DNA of 64,000 nt from AC-32 sp963766375 (GTDB taxonomy: Bacteria; Actinomycetota; Thermoleophilia; Gaiellales; Gaiellaceae). The translations under genes were made by a program, and so were the position numbers. The notes below the pieces were generated by a model. That model saw only the letters and a list, made by a program, of their open reading frames with translations, searched no databases and was not told where the DNA came from. The stretch lies in NCBI GenBank assembly GCA_963766375.1, contig CAVXZG010000015.1:1-64000 (forward strand), given 5' to 3'. Within the stretch, counting starts at the first letter, position 1. Every line of letters begins with the position of its first letter. Below are positions 41,620 through 53,480 of the stretch, piece by piece.

Positions 41620-43861
41620 GCTTCTCGCGTTCCCGCGCCTCGGCCAGCGCGCGCAGCATCTCTTCTCGGCCCACCGGCAGCGAGCGGACGTCCGCCCCCG
41701 TCGCGTCGCGAATCGCGTTCACGATCGCCGCGGCCGTCGGCACGATCGGCGGCTCGCCGAGCCCCTTCGAGCCGAGGTTCGTGAGGTGCTCGTCCGGGAT
41801 GTCGAGCAGCTCGACCACGATCTCCGGCACGTCGGCGATTGTCGGCAGCTTGTACGCATCCAGCGTCTGCGTGAGCACGGTGCCGCTGGCCGGGTCGATC
41901 AGGCGCTCCTCCGTGAGGGTGTGTCCGACGCCCTGGATGATCCCGCCCTCGACCTGGCTCTGGGCCCCCAGCGGGTTGATCACGCGGCCCACGTCGTGGA
42001 TCGCCGCGATCCTGTCGACCCGGACCTCGCCGGTCTCCACGTCCACGGAGACGTCGGCGACCTGGATGCCGAAGGTGAGCACGCGCATCCCGGTCGGGTT
42101 CGGCCCGCGCGCGCCCTTGCCGAGGATCTGCGCGTCTTCGAGCAGGCCTGTCACCTCCTCGAGTGGCCAGGACCCGCCGTTGGCTGAGACGACATTGCCG
42201 TCCTTCAGCGAGAGCACCCGCTCCTCGAGGTCGAAGCGCTGGGCCGCGATCTCCAGGATCTGCCGCTTGGCGTCGGCCGCGGCCGCTCGTACGGCCGGGC
42301 CCATCGAGGGCGTCGTCGAGGAGCCGGCCGAGATCGAGGCGTACGGCCCTCGCGCCGAGTCGCCGAGCTCGACCCGCACGCGGTCGAGCGGGAGCCCCAG
42401 CTCTTCGGCAGCGATCTGCGCCATCGCCGTCCTCGTACCGGTGCCGATGTCCTGCATCGCGGTGACGACCGTCACCCGGCCGTCGCGAGCCGACGCGAAT
42501 CCAGGCGTAGGAGGGCGGGCCGCCGCCGCCGTACCAGATCTGGCTCGCGAGACCGGTCCCGCGCCGCACCGGCCCCTTCGAGCTCGCCCGCACCTCGTCG
42601 CGCCGCGCCCAGTGCGGCTCGGCGCGGCGGTAGCACTCGAGCAGGTTCTTGGAGGAGAACGGCCGCCCGTCCGCGAGGTCGTTGTCGGCGTGATTGCGTC
42701 GCCGCAGCTCGAGCGGGTCGAGCTCGAGCCGAGCCGCGAGCTCGTCGAGCACGCACTCGAGCCCGAACGTCCCTTCGACGAACCCGGGCGCGCGGAAGGC
42801 GGCGTTCGGCGGGAGGTTCAGCTTCGCGCCGTAGGTGAGCGTGCGGACGTTCTCGCAGGCATAGAGCATCTCCATCGGGCCGAAGGTCGGGCCCGAGAAG
42901 CCATCCCAGCCGATCGCGTTCAGGTACTCGCCCTCGAGCGCGACCAGCGTGCCGTCGGAGCGGGCGCCCGCCCGCAGCCGCTGGATCGTCGAGTTGCGGT
43001 TGCCGGAGGCGAGGTTCTCCTCGCGCCGGGTGAGCGCGCAGCGCACCGGGCGCGCCGGTCTGGCCCGCGAGCGCGATCGCGATGTAGGTGTAGTCGCCGG
43101 GGCTGTTCTTGGCGCCGAAGCCGCCGCCCATGAAGTTGCAGACGACCCGCACCCGGTCGGGCGGCAGCTCGAGCTTGCCGGCGATCGAGTCGCGGACGCC
43201 CCAGATGTACTGCGTCGAGATGTAGACCTCGAGCGTGTCGCCTTCCCAGCGGCAGACCGACTGGTGGGTCTCGAGCGAGTTGTGCAGAACGGTCTGCGTG
43301 CGGTACTCGGCCTCGACGATCACGTCGGCCTGGGCGAAGCCGGCGTCGAGGTCGCCGCGCTCGTAGCGGCGCGGATCCTCGAGCAGGGACTCCCGCTTGA
43401 CCGCCTCCTCGGGGTCGAGCAGCGGCTCCAGCTCCTCCCATTCCACGTCGATCAGGTCGAGCGCCGCACGAGCGCCGCTCTGGCTGTCGGCCGCCACAGC
43501 GGCGACGGGCGCGCCGTGGAATGGGCGGCTCGAGCGAGAGGACATGGCAGTCGTCGGGGCCGATCGCGCCGACGACGCCCGGGGCCTCCAGCGCCCGGCT
43601 CAGGTCGAGCTTCTTCACGCGCGCGCGCGCGAAGGGGCTGCGCAGCACGGCGGCGTGGAGCATTCCCGGGAGCGCCAGGTCGGCGGTGTAGACGGCCTGC
43701 CCGCGCGCCCGCTGGTGGCCATCCTGCCGCGGTGCCGGTCGGCCGACGACGGTGCCCGGGCCCTGCGGCCACTGATCGATCGCCTCGTCTTCCTCGACGA
43801 CCACCCACTGCTCGGTGTAGTGGCCTTCGACCTCCTTCTCGGTCTTGATCAGTCGCGCCAC
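41600..43861 (-). CDS. Molybdenum hydroxylase large (Moco-binding) subunit, frameshifted
   Basis: The catalytic subunit (753 residues; total length is a multiple of three although shifts lie near 43540, 43050 and 42490). Landmarks: YTADLALPGMLHAAVLRSPF, VCNFMGGGFGAKNSPGDYTY, NAAFRAPGFVEGTFGLECVL, TVVTAMQDIGTGTRTAMAQI, and the end segment GLGEPPIVPTAAAIVNAIRD containing the active-site Glu. It resembles PaoC/YagR-type aldehyde oxidoreductases more than classic xanthine dehydrogenase. GTG 43861 overlaps the iron-sulfur subunit stop by 13 bp. Substrate unknown; aldehyde or N-heterocycle are both possible. Confidence 0.85.
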
Positions 43862-44289
43862 GTCAGCACAGCCTCCTCGATTCGCGGATACGCGCCGCAG
43901 CGGCAGAGGTTGCCTGCCATGGCGTGTCTGATGCGCTCGATGTCGGGCTCGGGCTCGGCCTCGACCAGCGCCGCCGCCGAGACGATCTGCCCGGGCGTGC
44001 AGAAGCCGCACTGGAGCGCGTCGGTTCGAACGAAGGCCTCTATGAGCGGATGGTCGCGCAGGCCCTCGATCGTCGTCACCTCGCGCTGGCCGACGGTGTG
44101 CACGAGCGTGATGCACGAGAGCACGGGCACGCCGTCGAGCTGCACCGTGCAGGCGCCGCAGTGGCCCTCGCCGCAGGCGACCTTCGTGCCGGTCAGGCCG
44201 AGGTCCTCGCGCAGGGTCTCGGCCAGGGTGCGGCCGACCGGCGGGTCGACCTCGCGAGTCGCGCCGTTGATCTTGAGCTCAAGCACCAC
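43849..44289 (-). CDS. Molybdenum hydroxylase [2Fe-2S] subunit
   Basis: The electron-transfer subunit with two [2Fe-2S] clusters: a plant-ferredoxin-like site in CGEGHCGACTVQLDGVPVLSC and a helical site in LQCGFCTPGQIVSAAALV and GNLCRCGAYPRI. I take GTG 44289 (VVLELKINGATREVDPPVGR) as start by homology. The frame is open to GTG 44367. A frame-shifted ATG near 44330 (MSTKDVTSAKPDA) could also be the true N-terminus if one base is wrong near 44292. The large and FAD subunits and the MocA-like enzyme follow in the same operon. Confidence 0.88.
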   Translation of the reverse strand: MVLELKINGATREVDPPVGRTLAETLREDLGLTGTKVACGEGHCGACTVQLDGVPVLSCITLVHTVGQREVTTIEGLRDHPLIEAFVRTDALQCGFCTPGQIVSAAALVEAEPEPDIERIRHAMAGNLCRCGAYPRIEEAVLTWRD

Positions 44290-44366
44290 GCTACGCGTCC
44301 GGTTTCGCCGAAGTGACGTCTTTGGTGGACATGTCTGTGCGCCGCTGGCGCAAGGTATCGCCTCCA

Positions 44367-45518
44367 CTAGGCACCCGAGGTCACCGCCAGGATGTCCGCC
44401 AGGTGCACCAGCCGAAACGTCGTGCGGCTGACCACGCGCTGCTCGCCCTCGTCCTCGACCTCGGGGAGCGTGCGCCAGAGGTCGCGCGCGGCCTCGACCA
44501 GCTCGCGGATCTGCTCGCGCTCCTCCTTGTGCCCGTCGCGATCGGCGGTGGCGTTCAGGGCGAGACCCAGCACCCCGATCGTGTCCGCCTGCCGCGTCCA
44601 GAGGAGCGGCGTCGCCATCGAGAGGTACTGGTGGATCCGGGCGAACGCCATCGGCTGCGAGAAGGTATCGCTGCCGCGCGGGCCGCTCAGCTCCAGCGGC
44701 GGGTCGCCCGCGGCGATCCGGTTCGCGTTGCCGGCGAGCATCGCCCGCAGCTGCTCGTCGTCGAAGCCGGCGATACGCGCCGTGCGCAGCGCGATCAGGA
44801 GCGAGCTCGGCTGTTGCCCGTACGGGTAGTCGGAGGCGTAGACGATCTGCTCCGGCGAGACGAGGTGGTAGAGGCTGAGCAGGTCGATCGGGCTCCAGAC
44901 CGAGGTGTCGAAGAAGACGCCGGCCTTGCCGCCGAAGTGCCCGGCCAGCTCCCCGAGGTCGGCGATCCCGGCGTGGGCGATGATCAGCGGCGCGTCCGGG
45001 TAGGTCTCGACGAGCCGTGCGAGGTTGTCCGCGATCGGCGGCAAGCCACGGCCCCCGTGAATGAGGATCGGGACGCGGCGCTCGGCGGCCAGCGAGAACA
45101 CGGGCGCGAGCCGCTCGTCGTTCAGCAGGAAACGCTGCGCCCGCGGGTGCAGCTTGATTCCGCGCGCGCCCGCGTCGAGCGCCCGGGTCGCTTCCTCGAT
45201 CGGCTCTTCGGCGAGGTCGAGGCGCACGAATGGGATCAAACGGCCGCCCGAGCGCTCCGCGAAGGCGAGCGTGCGGTCGTTCGCCGCCCGGAACGCGGGG
45301 TGCCGGTCGGTCTCGTCCATGCAGAACATGAAGGCGCGGGAGATCCCGTAGCGGTCATTGATCGCCTCGAGATCCTCGTAGACGCCGCTGAAGCCGTCGA
45401 TGTCGTTCCCGAGGTGAACGTGGGCGTCGAAAACCTCCGCACCCTCGGGCAGCTCGCGCGCCAACTGCTGGTCGTACCCTGCGATCAACGCCTGGGCTCG
45501 TTCGAGCACGTCTTCCAC
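44367..45518 (-). CDS. Amidohydrolase family protein
   Basis: A 383-residue TIM-barrel metal hydrolase of the Amidohydrolase_2 group. Visible metal and active-site motifs: FDAHVHLGN, RGIKLHPRAQRF, PILIHGGRGLPP, LIIAHAGIADLGE and VYASDYPYGQQP (final Asp). Members act as hydrolases or as decarboxylases of aromatic acids. The C-terminal 120 residues (from about residue 260) are an unusual helical extension. GTG 45518 is eight nt after TAGACT and is divergent from the M24 peptidase gene. It may be co-transcribed with the molybdenum hydroxylase 80 bp downstream. Confidence 0.8.
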   Translation of the reverse strand: MEDVLERAQALIAGYDQQLARELPEGAEVFDAHVHLGNDIDGFSGVYEDLEAINDRYGISRAFMFCMDETDRHPAFRAANDRTLAFAERSGGRLIPFVRLDLAEEPIEEATRALDAGARGIKLHPRAQRFLLNDERLAPVFSLAAERRVPILIHGGRGLPPIADNLARLVETYPDAPLIIAHAGIADLGELAGHFGGKAGVFFDTSVWSPIDLLSLYHLVSPEQIVYASDYPYGQQPSSLLIALRTARIAGFDDEQLRAMLAGNANRIAAGDPPLELSGPRGSDTFSQPMAFARIHQYLSMATPLLWTRQADTIGVLGLALNATADRDGHKEEREQIRELVEAARDLWRTLPEVEDEGEQRVVSRTTFRLVHLADILAVTSGA

Positions 45519-45552
45519 CGGTCACGAGTCTAGAGGTACGATCCGGGCCGCC

Positions 45553-46698
45553 GTGACCGACGTCCTGATCTACGCCGATTCGCTCCGCTCGCCTGAGATG
45601 CGGCACGAGGTGCCGATCGCGATTCCGGACCCGTTCCTCTACGCCGAGCGCGAGGGCGAGCGGCACGTAGTGGCGAGCTCCTTCGAGCTCGACCGGATCG
45701 CAGAGGTCGCGCCCGATCTGCAGATCATGCCGCTGGAGGAGTTCGGGCTCGACGACCTCTACGCGCAGGGCCTCTCGCGCGACGAGATCGAGCTCGAGGT
45801 CGTGTTGCGCGCCGCGCGCCGGTATGGGATCGAGCAGGCCTCGGTGCCGCCGACCTTCCCGCTCGAGGTGGCGGATCATCTGCGGGCCAACGGGATCAAG
45901 ATCTCTGCCGATCGGGAGCAGTTCGTCTCGCGCCGCCGCGTGAAGAACGAGGCAGAGCTGGCCGGGATCCGCCGGGCCCAGCGCGCCGCCGAGGCCGCGA
46001 TGACCGCCGCACGCGACCTGCTTCGCCAGGCCGAGCGCAAGAACGGCAGCCTCGTCCTGGACGGGGAGAGTCTGACCTGCGAGCGGATCAAGTTCGCGGT
46101 CGAGCAGGCGTTCACCGCCAACGGCGCCTTCGCCGACGAGTTCATCGTCTCGCACGGCGCACAGACCGCCGTCGGCCACGACATGGGCTCCGGCCCGATC
46201 GCTCCCGACGAGCCTGTCTGCCTCGACCTCTTCCCGCGCGACCGCGAGTCCGGCTGCTTCGCAGACATGACGCGTACGTTCGTCGTCGGCGAGCCCTCGG
46301 ACGAGCTGCGGGAGTTCCACACGCTCTGCCGCGAGGCGCTCGACCGCTCGGTGGCCGCGGTCCGACCCGGCATCGCCGGCAGCGAGCTGAATCGCATCTG
46401 CTGTGAGGTCTTCGAGGAGCACGGCTTCCCGACGCTGCTCTCCAAGCAGCCGGGCGAGGTGCTGAAGGACGGCTTCTACCACTCGCTCGGTCACGGGGTC
46501 GGGCTCGAGGTGCACGAGCAGCCGAACCTCGGCCGCGGCCCCGGCGAGCTCGTCGCAGGCGACGTGATCGCCGTCGAGCCGGGGCTCTACCGCAACGGTT
46601 ACGGCGGCTGCCGGCTCGAGGACATCGTGCTCGTCACCGAGAACGGCGCCGAGGTGCTCACCGAGTACCCGTACGACCTCGCGCCAATGCTCCCGTGA
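45553..46698 (+). CDS. M24 family (Xaa-Pro type) aminopeptidase
   Basis: A 381-residue pita-bread-fold peptidase. The N-terminal creatinase-like domain covers residues 1-130. The catalytic domain shows metal ligands Asp in CLDLFPRDRESGCFADMTRT (two Asp), His in YHSLGHGVGLEVHEQP, Glu in VIAVEPGLY and Glu in CRLEDIVLVTE. The H-x-x-G-H-G-V-G-L motif points to proline-specific (Xaa-Pro) peptidases. GTG start; TACGAT lies ten nt upstream. The acetyl-CoA synthetase gene follows after 3 bp. Confidence 0.88.
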   Translation: MTDVLIYADSLRSPEMRHEVPIAIPDPFLYAEREGERHVVASSFELDRIAEVAPDLQIMPLEEFGLDDLYAQGLSRDEIELEVVLRAARRYGIEQASVPPTFPLEVADHLRANGIKISADREQFVSRRRVKNEAELAGIRRAQRAAEAAMTAARDLLRQAERKNGSLVLDGESLTCERIKFAVEQAFTANGAFADEFIVSHGAQTAVGHDMGSGPIAPDEPVCLDLFPRDRESGCFADMTRTFVVGEPSDELREFHTLCREALDRSVAAVRPGIAGSELNRICCEVFEEHGFPTLLSKQPGEVLKDGFYHSLGHGVGLEVHEQPNLGRGPGELVAGDVIAVEPGLYRNGYGGCRLEDIVLVTENGAEVLTEYPYDLAPMLP

Positions 46699-46701
46699 GC
46701 C

Positions 46702-48654
<1,953 letters not shown>

Positions 48655-48658
<4 letters not shown>

Positions 48659-49935
48659 CTAGTAAGCTTCGCGAGCAGTGCGGCGTAGCGATCTTCGTCC
48701 TCGAACGGGCCGATCAGCGCGAGGTTGATCCCGTTCGAGCCGATCACGTCCTGCGCCACTCGCTGAACGTCCTCGGCGGTGACCGCGTCGAGCCCCTCGA
48801 GCACCTCCTGTGGCTCGACCGCGCGCCCCTCGAGCACCTCGCGGCTGAGGCCGAACATCGTCATCCCTTGCGGGTTCTCGAGCCGTAGGACGAAGCGGCC
48901 CTTGGCGAGGGCCCGTGCCTTCTCGAGCTCGTCGGCCGGCACCGCCTCGCTCGCGATCCGGTGAAACTCGTGGGCGATCGTCTCGACCGCCTCGTCGCAG
49001 CGCGCGATGTCGACGCCGGCCTGCGAGTAGAGCGAGCCCGCATCGGTGTAGCTCTGGTTGGCGGCGAAGACGTAGTAGGCGAGCCCGCGCCGCTCGCGTA
49101 CCTCGCTGAAGAGGCGCGAGGACATGCCGGTCCCGAGGATCGTCGCGAGCATCTGGAGCGCGTAGCGATCGGGGTGCACGAACGGGTAGCTGCGCACGCC
49201 GAGGCAGAGGTGCGCCTGGTCGGACTCCTTGTGGTGGATGGTGACCCGGGGCCCGTTGTCGCCGTTCAGCCGAACCGGCTCGGGCGCGGGCGTTTCGTCG
49301 GGCTCGAGGTCGCCGAGCAGGCGCTCGGCCGTGCCGAGCGCGTCGCCGTTGAGCCGGCCGCCGAGGCCGACCACCATGCGAACCGGCTTGTACCAGCGCC
49401 CGATGTAGTCGAGGAAGGTCTCGCGCGTAGCGGCCCGGACGGTCTCCTTGCGGCCGATGATGTCCCACCCGAGCGGCTGGTCGCCGTAGAGCAGGTGGTC
49501 GTACACGCCGCCGATGAAGTCGCGCGGCGTGTCGTAGTACATGTTCATCTCCTCGACGATCACGCCCTTCTCGCGCTCGATCTCCTCGGGCTCGAACTTG
49601 GAGTTGCGGATCATGTCCACGAGGACGTCGAGCGCAGGGTCGCGGTAGTCCGCCGCGCACTTGACGTAGTAGCCCGTGTACTCCTTGCTCGTGAAGGCGT
49701 TGAACTCGGCGCCGAGCGAGTCGACCTCCATCCCGATCTCGCGCGCGGTCGGCCTGCGCTCGGTCCCCTTGAAGAACATGTGCTCGGCGAAATGCGCGAT
49801 CCCGTTCGTGTCCGGGGTCTCGTAGCGGGAGCCGGCGGCGAGCATGATCATGCAGGTCACCGACTGCACCTGCGGCATGTCGGCCGTGACCACGCGCAGG
49901 CCGTTCGAGAGCTGGTGCCGCTCGAAAACGCTCAT
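48655..49935 (-). CDS. M16 family zinc peptidase (processing-peptidase-like)
   Basis: A 426-residue inverzincin. The inverted zinc motif H-x-x-E-H is in GIAHFAEHMFFKGTERRP, with the distal Glu ligand in GVIVEEMNMYYDTPRD. A second M16 domain with SSRLFSEVRERRGLAYYVFA (the R/Y pair that binds substrate C-terminus) completes the half-clam. It is cytoplasmic by sequence (no signal peptide). ATG 49935 overlaps the end of a thioesterase gene. Homologues near polynucleotide phosphorylase are common in Actinobacteria, but pnp is not here. Confidence 0.92.
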
Positions 49936-50326
49936 GCCGCCAACCTTCTCTCGCCACTCGTCGGGGAATCGCCACGGACTCGCGCTTCTCGTAGTCGTAG
50001 CCGACCAGGACGCTCTTGGCCTCCGCGACCACCTCGCCGTCGACGCTAAGCACGTACTCGAGGTCGAAGCTCTTGTTGCCGAAGCGGCTCGCGCGCACCG
50101 CGATCTCGACCTCGCCGCCGAAGCGGACGGGGGCGCGGAAGTCGATCTCTATGCGGGCGACGATGATGGACATGTCCTCGAGGCTCGTGGCTGCGCCGGC
50201 GTTGAACAGGAACGCAACGCGGGCCGACTCAATGTAGGTCAAAAACACCGCGTTGTTAACGTGGCCGAGCGCATCGACGTCGCCGAAACGGACGCGCTCG
50301 CGATGGATGAATTCGGGATCCGGCAC
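49932..50326 (-). CDS. 4HBT-type acyl-CoA thioesterase, C-terminus frameshifted
   Basis: A hot-dog-fold thioesterase of about 130 residues. The start at GTG 50326 gives PDPEFIHRERVRFGDVDALG and HVNNAVFLTYIESARV, with the catalytic Asp and the HVNN motif of the 4-hydroxybenzoyl-CoA thioesterase family. ARIEIDFRAPVRFGGEVEIA and VAEAKSVLVGYDYEKRESVA follow. The last 12 residues are out of frame; as read, the frame runs through the next gene. TAGCAT lies seven nt before the GTG (leaderless type). It hydrolyses an acyl-CoA of unknown chain. Confidence 0.8.
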
Positions 50327-50359
50327 GCGGGCGATGCTATCGACGCGGCCGACCTCCCG

Positions 50360-51238
50360 ATGCGGGATGCTGCGCAGATGGCCGGAGAGGAGACTCGAAA
50401 GGCGATCTCGGCGCAGCCGGAGTGGCTGCGCCGCGTGCCGACGGACCGGCGCCTGCCGGAAGGGCGGGTGCTCTACACCGGCTGCGGCACGTCGTTTCAC
50501 GCCGCACAGACGGGAGGCGCGGCTCTGCAGGCGCTGGAGCTCGTGCTCGCACCCGAGCAGGAGGCCGACCTCCTCGTGGCCCTGAGCCACGAGGGCGGCA
50601 CGCCGCTGACCATGGAGGCCGCCCGCGCGTTCGACGGCCCGGTGTGGCTCGTGACTGCGAAGCCCGACAGCCCGCTCGGCGAGCTCGCCGACGAGGTGGT
50701 CGTGGCGACGCCGGAGGTGGAGCGCAGCTGGTGCCACACCGCCAGCTATACGTGCGCCGTCGCGACGCTGGCAGCGCTGCGCGGCGACGACGTGAGCGGG
50801 CTGCCGGACGCCGTCGAGCAGGCGCTGGAGCGCCGCGAGCCGGTGGGCGCGCACGAGCGCTACTTGATCGCGGGCGCCGGGCGGGACTGGCCGACCGCGC
50901 AGGAGGCCGCCCTGAAGCTGCGCGAGGGAGCGTTCGTCGCTGCCGAGGCGTACGAGACCGAGCAGCTCCTCCACGGGTACCTCGCTGCTGTGGACGAATC
51001 GGTCCGCGCGTTCGTCCTCGAAGGCGAGGGCCGGGCAGCCGAGCGGGCCGCCGGCGCGGTGCGAGCTCTCCGCGAGCTGGGCTGTGAGACCACGCTGGTG
51101 CCGAGCGTCCATCCGGTCGTGGACATCGTTCGCTTTCAGCTCCTGACCGTCGATCTCGCGGACGCTCGAGGCGTCGACCCGGACAAGATCCGCCGAGACG
51201 ACGAGCGCTGGGAGCGAGCCGCCGCGGCCTACGAGTGA
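50360..51238 (+). CDS. SIS-domain protein (GlmS isomerase-domain-like)
   Basis: A 292-residue sugar-isomerase protein with two SIS domains but no glutaminase domain. First domain: LYTGCGTSFHAAQTGGAALQ and VALSHEGGTPLTMEAA (in place of SQSGET). Second: GAGRDWPTAQEAALKLREGA and YETEQLLHGYLAAVDE, as in the fructose-6-phosphate-binding end of GlmS. It probably isomerises or deaminates an amino-sugar phosphate. I chose ATG 50360; ATG 50378 is an alternative. It is divergent from the thioesterase and converges on the epimerase gene with a 10-bp overlap. Confidence 0.8.
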   Translation: MRDAAQMAGEETRKAISAQPEWLRRVPTDRRLPEGRVLYTGCGTSFHAAQTGGAALQALELVLAPEQEADLLVALSHEGGTPLTMEAARAFDGPVWLVTAKPDSPLGELADEVVVATPEVERSWCHTASYTCAVATLAALRGDDVSGLPDAVEQALERREPVGAHERYLIAGAGRDWPTAQEAALKLREGAFVAAEAYETEQLLHGYLAAVDESVRAFVLEGEGRAAERAAGAVRALRELGCETTLVPSVHPVVDIVRFQLLTVDLADARGVDPDKIRRDDERWERAAAAYE

Positions 51239-52236
51239 GGCGGCTGGTCGCGCCGCGACCAGGCCTCGAGCAGGTCGGCCTCGCGTGCGGGATCCATCCC
51301 TGCGGAACCGCGTGCGCTGGGAGTGAGGAGCGGGGTGCCGGCTTGCCGGGCCCAGGCCAGGGTGTCGGCCACGGTCTGCCGCACCGGACGGAAGTCCAGG
51401 CCCGCTCCGACAGCCCTGGAGACATCCGCCTGCAGGAACGGCGCGTCGGCTCCGGCCAGCCAGAGAGGCAACTCCATCCACTGACCGACTCCCTGCTCGC
51501 CGAGGAACGCCTCGTCTGCCCACACGATTCGCGACTCGCCGCCGGCGACCGCGCGGCACGTCTCCAGCAGGTCGCCGAAAGGCGCTGAAGGTCGAGCGGC
51601 GTTGAACGTCCCGGCCGTGCGCTCCTCCGCCACACGCACGAGCCACGCGCCGAGGTCGCGCACGTCCACGTACTGCACCTCCCGCTCCGGCGGCGCTGGC
51701 GCCAGCACGTCGCCCCCGGCCGCGAACCGCAACGGCCAGTACGTGAAACGGCCTGTCGGGTCGTGCGGCCCGACGATCAGCCCGGCGCGGACGCTCGCGT
51801 GCGCTCCCGGGAGCACCTCCTCGAGCACTCGCTCGCAAGCCGCCTTGAGCTCTGCGTACTCCACGTCGACGCTCTCCGTCTTCGGCTCGACCTCGAACAC
51901 CGGTGCGTCTTCGTCGAAGCCGGGCTTGTACGGCTCCCGGTACACGGAAATCGATGAGACGAAGACGTAGTGGCCAACTGACCCGCGAAGAAGCTCGGCC
52001 GACGCGCGGACGACGCGCGGCACGAAGCCCGACGGGTCGATCACCGCGTCCCACTCGCGGCCCTCGAGCGCCGAGAGGTCGCCGTCCCGGTCGCCACGGA
52101 GCTTCTCGGCCTCGGGGAAGAGCTCGGGGTTGGTCTCGCCCCGGTTGAACAGCGTGACCTCGTGGCCCCGCTCGAGTGCCGCCTCGACGGCTGCGCGGCC
52201 GAGGAACTTCGTCCCACCGAGGACGAGCAGCCTCAC
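51229..52236 (-). CDS. NAD-dependent epimerase/dehydratase
   Basis: A 335-residue extended short-chain dehydrogenase. Rossmann motif in VRLLVLGGTKFLGRAAVEAA (GGTKFLG). FVSSISVYREP and VEYAELKAACERVL take the place of the S-Y-x3-K catalytic set: Ser and Tyr-x3-Lys-like (YAELK). VQYVDVRDLGAWLVRV and TGFTNAA-like TAGTFNAARP follow. GTG 52236 overlaps the stop of the class V aminotransferase-fold gene (GTGA), so both are one operon. The substrate is probably a nucleotide sugar or related compound. Confidence 0.82.
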   Translation of the reverse strand: MRLLVLGGTKFLGRAAVEAALERGHEVTLFNRGETNPELFPEAEKLRGDRDGDLSALEGREWDAVIDPSGFVPRVVRASAELLRGSVGHYVFVSSISVYREPYKPGFDEDAPVFEVEPKTESVDVEYAELKAACERVLEEVLPGAHASVRAGLIVGPHDPTGRFTYWPLRFAAGGDVLAPAPPEREVQYVDVRDLGAWLVRVAEERTAGTFNAARPSAPFGDLLETCRAVAGGESRIVWADEAFLGEQGVGQWMELPLWLAGADAPFLQADVSRAVGAGLDFRPVRQTVADTLAWARQAGTPLLTPSARGSAGMDPAREADLLEAWSRRDQPPHS

Positions 52237-53393
52237 AGCGCGCGAAGCTCCGCGAGGAGCGTGTCGACCTCCTCGTCGGTGTTGTAGTGGACGATCCCGG
52301 CGCGCACGCCGCCGTCCGGGAGCCCGAGCCGTTTCATCACCTCGACGGCGTAGTAGTTCCCTTGCCAGACGGCGAAGCCACGCTCGCCCAGCCGGGTCGC
52401 GACCTCGAGTGGCGTCAAGCCCTCGACCGTGAAGCAGAAGGTCGGCACCCGGCCTTCCATCGTCGGCAGCCCGTGGAGGCGGCACGACTCGGGCAGGCCC
52501 GACAGGAAGCGAGCGCCCAGCTCCCGCTCGTAGCTCACGATCGCGTCCAGCCCGATCGAGTCCACGTACTCGCAGGCTGCGACGAACCCGGCGAGGAGCT
52601 CATGCGGCAGCGTGCCCGTCTCGAAGCGGTGGCCGAGCGGCACGCTGGAGGCCGGGCGCACCTTGTAGGGCCGCCAGCGCTCCAGCAGCTCGGAGCGGGC
52701 GAAGGCAAGCCCCAGGTGCGGGCCGAAGAACTTGTACGGCGAGCAGATCAGCACGTCCGCTCCGATCGCCGCGACGTCGATGGGCCCGTGCGGCGCGTAG
52801 TGCACCGCGTCCACCCAGGCGAGCGCGCCGGCCTCGTGCGCCAGCTCGGCCACGCGTGCCACGTCCACGAGGGTCCCGACCGCGTTCGAGGCCCACGGAT
52901 AGGCGACCACGCGCGTGCGCTCCGACAGCTGCGCGGCCAGGTCGTCGAGATCGAGCGTCGTGTCCTCGCGGATGTCCGCGAAGCGGACGACGAGGTCGAG
53001 ATCGCGCGCCAGCTCGAGCCAGGGCGAGACGTTCGCGTCGTGGTCGAGTCGGGTCACCACGATCTCGTCGCCGGCCGCAAGCTCCCGCCCGAGTGTTCGC
53101 GTGAGCGCGAAGTTGAGCGTCGTCATGTTGGCTCCGAACACGACCTCCTCCGGCCGGCAACCGAGGAAGTCGCCGGCGGCGTTCCGGGCCTCGTCGACCA
53201 GCAGCTCGGTTCGGCGGCTCGTCTCGTACGGGCCGCTGACGTTCGCGTTCGACTCCCGCAGGTAGCCCGCGATTGCTTCGATGACCTCGTCCGGCACCTG
53301 CGTCCCGCCGGGCCCGTCGAAGAAGGCGAGCGGCCGGTCGAGCGCCGAGAAGCGGCGGCGGACTGCCGAGACGTCGAGTGCGACGGCGCTCAC
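52233..53393 (-). CDS. Class V aminotransferase-fold PLP enzyme (cysteine-desulfurase-like)
   Basis: A 386-residue PLP enzyme. Visible: FFDGPGGTQVPDEVIEAIAG, VVFGANMTTLNFALTRTLGR, the cofactor-stacking His in TRLDHDANVSPWLELA, the Asp/His in WVDAVHYAPHGPIDVAA, and the Schiff-base Lys in ICSPYKFFGPHLG. The H-Y-A-P-H-G-P motif is found in the CsdA-like subgroup of unknown substrate (isopenicillin-epimerase-like). No catalytic Cys loop is evident. GTG 53393 lies six nt after TACGGT, a leaderless-type promoter. Confidence 0.85.
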   Translation of the reverse strand: MSAVALDVSAVRRRFSALDRPLAFFDGPGGTQVPDEVIEAIAGYLRESNANVSGPYETSRRTELLVDEARNAAGDFLGCRPEEVVFGANMTTLNFALTRTLGRELAAGDEIVVTRLDHDANVSPWLELARDLDLVVRFADIREDTTLDLDDLAAQLSERTRVVAYPWASNAVGTLVDVARVAELAHEAGALAWVDAVHYAPHGPIDVAAIGADVLICSPYKFFGPHLGLAFARSELLERWRPYKVRPASSVPLGHRFETGTLPHELLAGFVAACEYVDSIGLDAIVSYERELGARFLSGLPESCRLHGLPTMEGRVPTFCFTVEGLTPLEVATRLGERGFAVWQGNYYAVEVMKRLGLPDGGVRAGIVHYNTDEEVDTLLAELRAL

Positions 53394-53480
53394 CGTTAGA
53401 CCGTATCGGAACGACGTTGAGGTTCGGCCGGATCGATGCAAGACTGGAACGAGGAAGAGGGTCGAGTGAGAGGGAGAGAT

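Noticed and set aside
48659..52054. A 1,131-residue minus-strand protein spanning the M16 and thioesterase genes
   Set aside because: It is thioesterase sequence continuing out of frame through M16 and antisense sequence on the other side.
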